NCBI GenBank assembly: GCA_020721025.1
Contig: DYNO01000042.1
Coordinates: 1 to 19,716 of the forward strand
DNA from: Thiomargarita sp.
Lineage (GTDB): Bacteria > Pseudomonadota > Gammaproteobacteria > Beggiatoales > Beggiatoaceae
Reading direction: 5' to 3'
DNA length: 19,716 bases
Shown here: positions 7,801-14,367 of the stretch, one piece after another
Position numbering within the stretch: position 1 is the stretch's first letter
Layout of the letters: each line of letters begins with the position of its first letter
Position numbers and translations under genes: made by a program
Notes under the pieces: model-generated
Told to the model about the DNA's origin: nothing
Seen by the model: the letters and a program-made list of their open reading frames with translations, nothing else
Database searches by the model: none

Positions 7801-10800
7801 TTCTTCTGTAGTCAGTGGTGAAAGTTGCCACAATGGCGTGTGAGGTGCCGTGACAATCTTCACCAATAATTGTTCAAAATGATGGGCAAATTGTTCGATA
7901 AATGGCGCAGTCAATACATCACAATTGTATTCAAACCAACCGGTCAGATGGTCAGATTTTTCAAACAATTCTAAACTCAAGTCCAATTTAGCAGTTTGCG
8001 TATCAATAGGTAAAGATTTTACTTGTAATTCAGTGAGTTGTAAATCAGGTAAATCAAAATTTTGCATCAAGAAAAAGACTTGAAACAATGGCGGATGGGT
8101 CAAATCTGTGGGCAATTTGAGAGTATCGAGCAAAGTTTGAAAGGGTAACGTCTGATGTGTTTGTGCATCTAAGGTAACTTTCTGAACTTGCTGAATAAAA
8201 TCGCTAAATTTTGCTTGATTCTCGATTGAGGTGCGAATCGCGAGATTATTGATGAATAAACCAACAATTTGTTCCCACGCTAATTGTTGCCGTCCCGCGG
8301 TGGAAATACCCACGATAATTTCACTTTGCGCGGTGTAACGATGCAATAAGGTTTGAAACGCGGCTAATAAAATTGTAAATAAAGTAACTCGTTGTTGTTG
8401 TGCAAGTTGTCGCAGTGCAGAAGTTAACGTTGATGAAACTTCAATGGCATGTTTTGCCCCTTGAAAAGTTTGCAGCGCGGGGCGCGGGAGATCGCTCGGT
8501 AACTCAATGATTGGTAGCGGTTTAGATAATTGTTGTTGCCAATAATGCCACTGTTGATCACGCGCATCACGGGTTAACCATTGTTGCTGCCAAGTGCAAA
8601 AATCATGATATTGATAAATAGGTTGCGTCAATGGCGATGGTTGTTGGGTATGAAACGCGTGATACAACGTCATTAATTCGTGCAAAATCAACCCAATTGA
8701 CCAACCATCAACGATTAAGTGATGAAATACCAATAATAATGTATAATCCTGTGAATTTTCATCTGATTGCCACAGATGGGCACGCAATAATGGCGCGTGT
8801 TGTAAATCAAAGGGACGACACACCGCCGCCTGTAATAATTCTGGAGAAATGAATTTCTCAACTTCTTGAATCAGATGAAAATTAACAGATGAAAGAATAT
8901 ATTGTTGCGGCTTTCCAGTTTCATCGGTCACAAAACAAGTACGCAGGGCATCATGACGTTGCACAATTTCTTGCAATGCTTTTTCCAATGCCACAATTGA
9001 CACGGTGCCTTCGAGTTGATATGCCAAGGGAATGTGATATGCGGGAGTGCCGGGCTGCATTTGTTCAAATAACCACCAACCGTATTGCCCCGCAGACAAC
9101 GGACTGGTGCTGACTTTGCCATGATGCTGGGTCGCAATTGTGTGAGTTTGTGGCTGTTGCCTTAAATTTTCAACGGTCGCAGCTAATTCTGCAATTGTGG
9201 GTGCCGTAAAAATTGTGGCAAGCGTGCATTCAATTTGAAATAAATCTTGAATCCGTGTCAATAGTTGCGTGGCGAGTAGTGAGTGTCCACCCAAGGCGAA
9301 AAAATTGTCCGTTGTTCCAAAGCTATCTATCGGTAAATTCAGCACTTTTGACCAGATTTGTGCTAATTGTTGCTCGATTTCTGTCGTGGGTAGTTCTTTG
9401 TCCGTCTGTGACAATTGAGGAGGAGGCAGAGCATCACGGTCAATTTTATCATTTGGAGTGCGCGGAAAACTGTCTAAAAACGCGTAAGCAGCGGGTAACA
9501 TGTAAATTGGCAGTCGTTGTCGCAAAAATTGGTCAATTTGTTTCGATAATTCATCTGGTTGTGAAACGTCAGATTCAATAATTAAGTAGGCAACCAGTTG
9601 TTCCGCTCGCGCCAAAACTAACGCGTCTTGAATTATTGGGAAATGGCGTAATTGTGTCTCAATTTCTCCGGGTTCAATCCGAAAGCCGCGTAATTTCAAC
9701 TGATGATCCACACGACCGATGAAATATAGGTTTCCATCGGATAAATAGCGCACTAAGTCGCCGGTACGATATAATCGGCTGTGTTCAAATTCTACATCTG
9801 ACGCTGTAAATGGATTGGGAATAAATTTTTCATTCGTTAAATCATCATGTTGCCAATAACCCGCACTCACTCCTACTCCAGCAATGTACAACTCCCCAAT
9901 TTCACCTACTGTCACCGGTTGTCTTTGTTCATCAAGTACATAGAGCAACATATTTTGTACAGCTTGACCTATCGGCGTGTTATCGTCATTTTCGCTGATT
10001 TCATCAATCACGGAATACAAGGTGGCGCAGATCGTCGTTTCGGTGGGCCCATAACCGTTGATAATTTTTAGCTGGGGATTCTTGCGAATTAATTGAATTA
10101 AGCGACTTTTGGGAATCGGTTCCACCCCAACGAGCAAGCGTTTCAAAGAGATAGCGGGTTGTTCTAGTAAGGCGGGCAAAATAAAGGGCGGTAAATAGAC
10201 ACTGTGAATTTGCTTTTGTTGTAACCAACTGATTAACTTACTAATATCGCTACGAATGGCGGAAGGAATTAAATGTAATGTGGCACCCGCGGTCAGAGCT
10301 GAAAAAATTTCATACACTGATACGTCAAAACTTAACGCAGTCCACAGCGCACAATTATCTGCAATTTCAATCAGTTGTCGTTGAGTAAAATCAGCCAGTA
10401 AATTGACTACCCCACGATGATGGCAGCATACGCCCTTGGGTTGCCCGGTGGTGCCTGAAGTATAAAGAATATAGGCTAATTGGGTCTGTTCACACGGTAA
10501 ATTGAGATTGCTGCGGTCGTGGTGCGAAATTTGGTCTTTCCAAGCCTTATCTATCATTACGGTCGAAATATCGTTGAATTGTAAATTTTTCAATAATTTT
10601 TCTTGCGTAATCAATAATTTTACCTGAGCATCTTGTAACATAAAGTGCAATCGTTCCCGCGGATAATCGCTATCTAGGGGAATGTATGCCGCGCCGACTT
10701 TTAATGTGGCTAAAATTGCTACGATCACCGAGGTTGAACGCTCCAAACACAATGCCACCCGATCCCCTGCGTGAACTCCCCATGATTGCAAAGCCCGTGC

Positions 10801-10950
10801 AAGTTGGTTGGCTTGTTGATTCAGTTCTGTGTAGGTAAGTTGCTGAATTTCATCAATAACTGCGATGACCGCGGGATTGGATTCGGCTTGAAATTCGACG
10901 AGTTGATGTAAACATTTTGGTGAAAATGGGTGAAATTTGCTGGAGGTCAT
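4861..10950 (-). CDS. Two-module nonribosomal peptide synthetase with C-terminal sulfotransferase (A-PCP-C-A-PCP-ST)
   Basis: 2029-residue assembly-line enzyme. Domains by residue: A1 ~1-510 (LAYILYTSGTTGQPKGV 158-174, NGYGPTETT 298-306, YRTGDLVR 394-401, RGFRIEPGE, Lys502); PCP1 ~520-595 (LGGHS, phosphopantetheine Ser557); C ~612-1045 (HHLIVDG 743-749, catalytic His744; the SAGQ opening is of LCL type); A2 ~1065-1570 (YTSGSTGQPKG, NTYGPTETT, YRTGDLVRY 1452-1460, Lys1560); PCP2 ~1580-1655 (LGGDS, Ser1617); sulfotransferase ~1705-1985 with P-loop SSPRSGST 1711-1718 and the 3'-phosphate motif R1838...S1846. The tail 2004-2029 is an acidic helix like those ending many NRPS/PKS chains. All catalytic motifs look intact. 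There is no starter C domain, epimerase, thioesterase or reductase. The A1 start at the N-terminus implies a loading module, so the expected product is a dipeptidyl thioester on PCP2, with sulfonation (PAPS donor) inferred. The product is unknown. Upstream on the same strand is hepT, 84 bp away. Confidence 0.95.
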   Translation of the reverse strand: MTSSKFHPFSPKCLHQLVEFQAESNPAVIAVIDEIQQLTYTELNQQANQLARALQSWGVHAGDRVALCLERSTSVIVAILATLKVGAAYIPLDSDYPRERLHFMLQDAQVKLLITQEKLLKNLQFNDISTVMIDKAWKDQISHHDRSNLNLPCEQTQLAYILYTSGTTGQPKGVCCHHRGVVNLLADFTQRQLIEIADNCALWTALSFDVSVYEIFSALTAGATLHLIPSAIRSDISKLISWLQQKQIHSVYLPPFILPALLEQPAISLKRLLVGVEPIPKSRLIQLIRKNPQLKIINGYGPTETTICATLYSVIDEISENDDNTPIGQAVQNMLLYVLDEQRQPVTVGEIGELYIAGVGVSAGYWQHDDLTNEKFIPNPFTASDVEFEHSRLYRTGDLVRYLSDGNLYFIGRVDHQLKLRGFRIEPGEIETQLRHFPIIQDALVLARAEQLVAYLIIESDVSQPDELSKQIDQFLRQRLPIYMLPAAYAFLDSFPRTPNDKIDRDALPPPQLSQTDKELPTTEIEQQLAQIWSKVLNLPIDSFGTTDNFFALGGHSLLATQLLTRIQDLFQIECTLATIFTAPTIAELAATVENLRQQPQTHTIATQHHGKVSTSPLSAGQYGWWLFEQMQPGTPAYHIPLAYQLEGTVSIVALEKALQEIVQRHDALRTCFVTDETGKPQQYILSSVNFHLIQEVEKFISPELLQAAVCRPFDLQHAPLLRAHLWQSDENSQDYTLLLVFHHLIVDGWSIGLILHELMTLYHAFHTQQPSPLTQPIYQYHDFCTWQQQWLTRDARDQQWHYWQQQLSKPLPIIELPSDLPRPALQTFQGAKHAIEVSSTLTSALRQLAQQQRVTLFTILLAAFQTLLHRYTAQSEIIVGISTAGRQQLAWEQIVGLFINNLAIRTSIENQAKFSDFIQQVQKVTLDAQTHQTLPFQTLLDTLKLPTDLTHPPLFQVFFLMQNFDLPDLQLTELQVKSLPIDTQTAKLDLSLELFEKSDHLTGWFEYNCDVLTAPFIEQFAHHFEQLLVKIVTAPHTPLWQLSPLTTEEQRQALISASFPNQLLLVHEVIRAQTQKTPHAVAVRFQDHVLTYQQLEQRSNQLAHYLRDLGVITESIVGIRLERSLDMVVAILATLKAGGCYLALDPEYPVNRLAWMISDAKIQWVITQSKFENLALSALEHRNSLESLKTVTYLELDSLQAEIMKYPITPLVIDISLNYLAYLIYTSGSTGQPKGVMIEQGSFSNFCHSALQMYGIQADDKVLQFSSLNFDAAVEEIFPCLMVGGELVLRTPDMLDSATFWQRCRDWRITVLDLPTAYWHQLTQDIARHELPKSIRLALIGGEALRLDRWQAWQQSVGEKIVLFNTYGPTETTVVVTALDLTHCPAPRPPIGQAFQYVQLYVLDEYLQPVPRGVLGELFIGGIQVARGYLHRPELTAEKFINLPQLGQRVYRTGDLVRYREDGHLEFWGRSDNQIKIRGFRIEPGEIENVLSQHPAVQTAIVTDKVDEFGDKRLIAYIILTSEIAISELKTFLLQRLPAYLCPSNFVVLDHIPLLPNGKTDLRALPVPDGLMIENTQNFVAPRTALAQALADIWSQILGVKSIGEQDNFFDLGGDSLKAARVVNKIQAQWQEIVHAIVLFRVPTLAQFTEYFIENYPTTAAKILGTEVSLAEIPSETVTSATIAEMRQLIRVPPLPTVSTQNPRAIFVLSSPRSGSTLLRVLLAGHPQLFAPPEMYLLSFNTLAERQQEFSGIYRFWGEGTVRAIMELKQCDAIQATAIMADFEARGLTTQEFYREMQTWLGQRVLVDKSATYAVEWETLQRAELLFDKPLYINLLRHPYGMIHSFEEARLDQLYMPSILEHHRFARRTFAELIWYLSYDNIRKFLAQIPSDRKFEVQFEKLLHNPEDSMMQLCSFLGLSFSPEMLQPYHDKQHRMTDGIHEASRMLGDMKFHQHQGINATVANHWQRDYTSDFLGDVTWELAESLGYPRVKFAHATIQAQQTPEQLLENLDQLAESDVDALLRQLLK

Positions 10951-11001
10951 GGGATTTTCTTAATAATTTGAGAGTAAACGATAAAATGAGCGACACTGTT
11001 G

Positions 11002-11017
11002 GAATTCGGATGAATTC
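11002..11017. repeat. Twin GAATTC palindrome between hepT and the NRPS gene
   Basis: GAATTC-CGAT-like spacing (GAATTC at 11002-11007 and 11012-11017, 4-nt loop) can fold as a hairpin in the 84-bp gap. It could be an operator or an attenuating structure before the NRPS. No clear -10/-35 pair was found in this gap. Confidence 0.3.
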
Positions 11018-11034
11018 GTGAGTAGCGATTTGCG

Positions 11035-11448
11035 TTACATTATTTTGATAACTGCTTGATTAAATGCGAAGAAATCATTTAATCCCGTTTCAATGATTGC
11101 GATGACAATTTCAAGATTAAGCTGTTGATATTCGTGGATTGCAATGTTGCGAAAACTGACCATATTTTGCATTTTTTGACAAAGTTCTGACGAGATAACC
11201 GATTGATTTGCCAACAAAGTGAAACTATCACGACTGCTGCTGGGAATACCAAATTGGTGAATTTTAATCAGATAGTTTGCTAAATCAATGGCTTGTTCAC
11301 AGGCACGCGTCAAATTGAGCAGAGCAGCATCTTGATGACTGAAATTGTGGGCAAATGTGGTACCGGCAAGTTGATATTCTTCACGCACTCGCATGATACA
11401 ACGTTGAATACTTTGAACTTTATTGATGATCACGTCGTCAAACGGCAT
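11035..11448 (-). CDS. hepT: HEPN-domain toxin, HepT/DUF86 family (type VII toxin-antitoxin)
   Basis: 137-residue, all-helical HEPN protein. The diagnostic RX4HXY motif is present as RNIAIHEY with Arg100, His105 and Tyr107. In characterised HepT toxins this is the RNase active site, and the Tyr is the residue AMPylated by the partner MntA to switch the toxin off. It follows mntA with an 11-nt overlap (11438-11448), so the pair is translationally coupled. The NRPS gene begins 84 bp downstream on the same strand; read-through is possible but unproven. Family length is normal and the motif intact, so the toxin is probably functional. Assignment rests on the motif and neighbour rather than on long sequence identity. 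Confidence 0.88.
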   Translation of the reverse strand: MPFDDVIINKVQSIQRCIMRVREEYQLAGTTFAHNFSHQDAALLNLTRACEQAIDLANYLIKIHQFGIPSSSRDSFTLLANQSVISSELCQKMQNMVSFRNIAIHEYQQLNLEIVIAIIETGLNDFFAFNQAVIKIM

Positions 11449-11881
11449 ATACTTTACCCGTTTTGAAAAAAGTTTCGAGAATGGCGGCGCGTTCTTCGTT
11501 CAATTTTTGATAAAATGACCAAGTAAGCATTTCAAAAGTGCGATAGGTGACTTTATCACGATAATAAATAATTTTTCCTGTATTTACAATAATATATTGA
11601 AACACCGTGTTCACTTCTCGTAAATTAATTAAATCTACGTCGCGTTGAAAATAATGAGTTAATTCAAGATGTAATGGAGTCATTGCCAAGTTAGCCAATT
11701 TTTTCGCAATTTGATGTGGCAACAGTAAGGCAATGTCTATATCGCTGTCGGGGTGTAATTGATCATTGATGGCTGAACCAAATAGATAAATCGCTTGTAT
11801 ATCAGGATGATGCGATTGAATCAATTCAGTCACTTGGGAATGAATGAGATCAGTTAATTCGAGAGCGTTATTTTGCATCAT
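11438..11881 (-). CDS. mntA: Minimal nucleotidyltransferase antitoxin MntA
   Basis: 147-residue MNT-fold protein, the partner of the HEPN toxin. It carries the GSX10DXD nucleotidyltransferase signature: LFGSAINDQLHPDSDIDIAL, with GS followed ten residues later by DID, plus a later conserved Asp in RDVDLINL. In known pairs MntA uses ATP to add AMP groups to the HepT Tyr. The open frame extends upstream to 12010, but residues before the double Met (ATGATG at 11881-11876) do not look like the family, and that extension runs antisense to another small open frame, so I place the start there. No good Shine-Dalgarno precedes either ATG; 11878 is the alternative. The C-terminus overlaps hepT. A 16-bp perfect palindrome lies ~165 bp upstream. 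Confidence 0.88.
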   Translation of the reverse strand: MMQNNALELTDLIHSQVTELIQSHHPDIQAIYLFGSAINDQLHPDSDIDIALLLPHQIAKKLANLAMTPLHLELTHYFQRDVDLINLREVNTVFQYIIVNTGKIIYYRDKVTYRTFEMLTWSFYQKLNEERAAILETFFKTGKVYAV

Positions 11882-12046
11882 ATTATTGATTAGGTTCAAA
11901 AATAATTTTTCGCTTGTGACACGGGTGCATGTAAACAAGGAAGTTGTTAATTTAAAATAAGTTATAAACACATCTTTTTGATGAAGTTTGAACTGCGAAC
12001 GCCTAAACAAGTTGAATTTTACTCGAATTTAAAAACCGTTGGTGAA

Positions 12047-12062
12047 CATATTGATCAATATG
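12047..12062. promoter_or_regulatory. 16-bp perfect palindrome, possible operator
   Basis: CATATTGATCAATATG is its own reverse complement. It lies ~165 bp upstream of mntA and inside a doubtful 36-codon frame. Such a dyad could bind a dimeric regulator, for example in autoregulation of the toxin-antitoxin pair, but the distance is long and no promoter was tied to it. Confidence 0.3.
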
Positions 12063-12363
12063 ACGAATTATATCTGATGTCAACACGTTGATTGAGAAGT
12101 GCATCAATCGATTCGGCAGCTAAATTTGCTTTCCTGTCAATTTTATGATTTAATTCAATTAGTTAAGATTGAGCCTCACTTCATCGCAAACTTCACGAGT
12201 CACAAAACTGAATTTATTCGGCGCAGTAAAATCCAATCATGCAAAGCAAGTGTAGCGAGGCAAGCAAAGTGTTATCTCTTTGTTATTTCAAGATTTTTAG
12301 CGCATAACCCTGTGTTCATGCCTCTGAAAATGCAGGCTTTGAGGGAGCGATTGAAAATGAAAT

Positions 12364-12379
12364 TTAAACTGTGTAACTC
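12364..12379 (-). repeat. Diverged copy of the AGTTACGCAGTTCAAA repeat
   Basis: Read on the minus strand, this segment is AGTTACACAGTTTAAA, 14 of 16 identical to the direct repeats at 19339-19354 and 19693-19708. It is preceded on that strand by an ATAGGAG-like sequence, as at 19688. It is probably the end of a dispersed element. Confidence 0.45.
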
Positions 12380-12430
12380 CTATTTATAGTAAACTATCAG
12401 ATGAATACATCGCTTTGATAGCCATCTCAC

Positions 12431-12459
12431 TTGTCCAGAGATTTCAAATCGCTTACAAT
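12431..12459 (+). promoter_or_regulatory. Candidate sigma-70 promoter of sahH
   Basis: TTGTCC (12431-12436) and TACAAT (12454-12459) are separated by exactly 17 bp, a good match to -35/-10 hexamers. It predicts a start near 12466 and a leader of about 90 nt before the sahH ATG. Confidence 0.55.
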
Positions 12460-12481
12460 CTCAAAATAAACAGATTTTTCA

Positions 12482-12544
12482 AGAGATGAGTTGCGTTCAT
12501 ATTTGTGACAGGCGAACTCTGGATAAATTTAAACAACTCAAGGA
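12482..12544 (+). promoter_or_regulatory. Structured sahH leader, possibly SAH-riboswitch-like
   Basis: In the predicted 5' leader, TGAGTTG (12487-12493) can pair with CAACTCA (12534-12540), which abuts the AAGGA ribosome-binding site (12540-12544). Part of the same strand (GAGTT) can instead pair with AACTC at 12515-12519. A CAGGC sequence (12509-12513) lies between. The arrangement recalls the SAH riboswitch topology, where GAGCG(U)UG-type bases pair with CAACGCUCA-type bases next to the ribosome-binding site and a CAGGCUCG motif lies between. The stems here are short and AT-rich and P1/P2 are poor, so the resemblance may be chance. Confidence 0.25.
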
Positions 12545-12557
12545 ATTACAAAGTATT

Positions 12558-13871
12558 ATGAGTACACAACCGATTATCAACCTTCACCCTGATTACAAAG
12601 TTGCCGATATTAAACTCGCTGAATGGGGTCATAAAGAAATCGCCATCGCTGAAACAGAAATGCCCGGTTTAATGCAATTGCGTGAGGAATATGGGGCGAA
12701 AAAACCGCTTAAAGGTGCGAGAATTGCGGGATGTTTGCACATGACCATTCAAACGGCGGTTTTAATTGAAACGCTGGTGGAATTGGGCGCAGAAGTGCGT
12801 TGGTCATCGTGCAATATTTTTTCAACCCAAGATCATGCCGCGGCGGCAATTGCAGATCGTGGCGTGCCCGTTTTTGCGTGGAAAGGTGAAACAGAACAAG
12901 AGTTTTGGTGGTGCATTGAGCAGTCGATTTTTGGTCCGAACGGTTGGTTGCCGAACATGATTTTGGATGATGGCGGCGATTTAACGCAGATTATGCACGA
13001 AAAGTATCCGGAGTTGATGAAAAACATCAAGGGCATTTCCGAAGAAACCACTACCGGCGTGCATCGTTTGTATGAAATGGTTAAGGAAAACAAGCTGTTA
13101 TGTCCGGCGATTAATGTCAACGACTCGGTGACGAAATCCAAGTTTGATAACCTTTATGGATGTCGTGAGTCCTTGATTGATGGGATAAAACGCGCCACTG
13201 ATGTGATGATTGCGGGCAAAATTTGCATTGTCGCGGGCTATGGCGATGTTGGTAAAGGTTGCGCGCAGGCGTTGCGTGGCATGGGCGCGACGGTGTGGGT
13301 GACGGAAATTGACCCGATTTGTGCGTTGCAAGCTGCAATGGAAGGTTATCGTGTGGTCAATATGGATGATGTGTGTGGCGTGGGCGATATTTTTATCACG
13401 GCAACGGGCAATCTCCGCGTCATTACTCACGATCAGATGGTAAAAATGCGTAATCAAGCCATTGTGTGCAACATTGGGCATTTTGACTCGGAAATTGACA
13501 TTGCCGGTTTGCGTCAGTATCGTTGGGAAAACATCAAGCCGCAGGTCGATCACGTTATTTTTCCTGATGGTAAGCGCATTATCGTATTAGCTGAAGGGCG
13601 ATTGGTTAATTTGGGATGTGCTACGGGTCATCCGAGTTTTGTGATGTCAAATTCTTTTACGAATCAGATATTAGCGCAAATTGAATTGTGGAATCATCAT
13701 CAAAATTATGAAAACAAGGTCTATATGCTACCGAAGCACTTAGATGAGAAAGTTGCCCGAATGCACCTCAAGCGAATTGGTGCCAATCTCACTCAATTGT
13801 CAGCAGAACAAGCCCAGTATATCAGTGTGTCTGTGGACGGTCCGTATAAACCTGATCACTATCGCTACTAG
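12558..13871 (+). CDS. ahcY: Adenosylhomocysteinase (S-adenosyl-L-homocysteine hydrolase)
   Basis: NAD-dependent cytosolic enzyme that reversibly splits SAH into homocysteine and adenosine, removing the inhibitor of methyltransferases. From ATG 12558 (AAGGA upstream, MSTQPIIN start) it has 437 residues. Catalytic residues expected from the mammalian enzyme are present: His61 (CLHMT), Asp137 (ILDDGGD), Glu162 (SEETTTG), Lys193 and Asp197 (VTKSKFDNLYG). The Rossmann motif GYGDVGKG is at 227-234, and the C-terminus DGPYKPDHYRY carries the conserved Lys/Tyr. The length and uninterrupted NIKGISEETTTG region show that it lacks the ~40-residue insert found in many proteobacterial enzymes. An in-frame start at 12486 would add 24 unconserved residues. 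No methionine-cycle partner (metK, metF, metH) is adjacent. A candidate promoter and a structured leader precede it. Confidence 0.97.
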   Translation: MSTQPIINLHPDYKVADIKLAEWGHKEIAIAETEMPGLMQLREEYGAKKPLKGARIAGCLHMTIQTAVLIETLVELGAEVRWSSCNIFSTQDHAAAAIADRGVPVFAWKGETEQEFWWCIEQSIFGPNGWLPNMILDDGGDLTQIMHEKYPELMKNIKGISEETTTGVHRLYEMVKENKLLCPAINVNDSVTKSKFDNLYGCRESLIDGIKRATDVMIAGKICIVAGYGDVGKGCAQALRGMGATVWVTEIDPICALQAAMEGYRVVNMDDVCGVGDIFITATGNLRVITHDQMVKMRNQAIVCNIGHFDSEIDIAGLRQYRWENIKPQVDHVIFPDGKRIIVLAEGRLVNLGCATGHPSFVMSNSFTNQILAQIELWNHHQNYENKVYMLPKHLDEKVARMHLKRIGANLTQLSAEQAQYISVSVDGPYKPDHYRY

Positions 13872-13922
13872 AATGATTGCAGTCAATTGAATGAGTTATA
13901 GCGTCGGGAAGGGAATCTCGAC

Positions 13923-13957
13923 CTATCAAATTGAACCATCACTTACTGAATTGATAG
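13923..13957 (+). terminator. Weak hairpin after ahcY
   Basis: CTATCAA (13923-13929) pairs with TTGATAG (13951-13957), extended by TT/AA around a bulge. A short TCTTTT lies about 10 nt further on rather than directly after the stem, so termination activity is uncertain. Confidence 0.3.
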
Positions 13958-14065
13958 GATTCACATCTTTTGTGATGTTAATTTGATATATTTTGAAAAT
14001 TGTGGTTCAGACAAGAAATGATTGATTCAGCGATAATCCACTTTCAATTTAACGGATCATGTGCC

Positions 14066-14326
14066 ATGAGCAAATCCAAAAAGATGACCGTGCCCGTGTT
14101 AGAAGACGTGGTGGTATTGGGTAGAGAACTCTCTGAATCTGCTACACTTCCGCCAGCACTCGATGAGTTACAAACTCAAGCCTTGCAACAACAAATAGAA
14201 AAAATTGTTCAATCTCAATTAGATAGCGTGTTGAGCAAAGTATCGCAACAAGTGACTAAGGAGATCAAGGCATATTTGGATAAAGAACTGCCTAAACTGG
14301 TTGAAGCTGCAAAACGTTCCATATAA
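14066..14326 (+). CDS. Small hypothetical protein upstream of ygfZ
   Basis: Unrecognised 86-residue protein (from ATG 14066, MSKSKKMTVPVLEDVV...). It has no signal peptide or membrane segment. A basic start is followed by a short VPVLEDVVVLG motif, then a long helical, Gln/Lys/Glu-rich segment (about 30-86) that looks amphipathic and may be a coiled coil. The N-terminal motif recalls the IPVLTDVV opening of small proteobacterial proteins of unknown function (DUF2486-like), an impression only. It lies 41 bp before ygfZ on the same strand and is probably cotranscribed. The open frame reaches back to 14000 (TTG, or ATG at 14018), but the charged MSK start with ACGGA upstream is more natural. Function unknown. 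Confidence 0.7.
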   Translation: MSKSKKMTVPVLEDVVVLGRELSESATLPPALDELQTQALQQQIEKIVQSQLDSVLSKVSQQVTKEIKAYLDKELPKLVEAAKRSI

Positions 14327-14367
14327 CTAAAAATCTCAATTTAATATAAGCAATACAAACGGATAGA

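Larger units (their letters stand above)
11882..12430. other. Gene-poor intergenic region
   Basis: About 550 bp between the divergent mntA and sahH genes. It contains a 36-codon plus-strand open frame at 11981-12091 (MKFELRTPKQVEFYSNLKTV..., ending MSTR-stop) that reads like the start of a real protein but has no ribosome-binding site and no continuation. It may be a gene fragment. A second open frame at 12099-12389 has no recognisable motif, and its end falls in a repeat-like sequence (12364-12379), so I do not call it a gene. A 16-bp palindrome is listed separately. Confidence 0.5.

Noticed and set aside
4861..10950. Possible starter condensation or fatty-acyl ligase domain at the NRPS N-terminus.
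   Set aside because: The first ~30 residues already belong to the A1 domain (HQLVEFQAESNP), and A1 has a normal Asp209 pocket residue typical of amino-acid activation.
11882..12010. N-terminal extension of MntA (43 residues).
   Set aside because: Unlike the family, Phe/Thr-rich, and without a ribosome-binding site; the ATGATG at 11881-11876 fits the normal family start.
12099..12389. 96-codon plus-strand open frame.
   Set aside because: No recognisable motif, no Shine-Dalgarno, poor amino-acid pattern, and its end overlaps a dispersed repeat.
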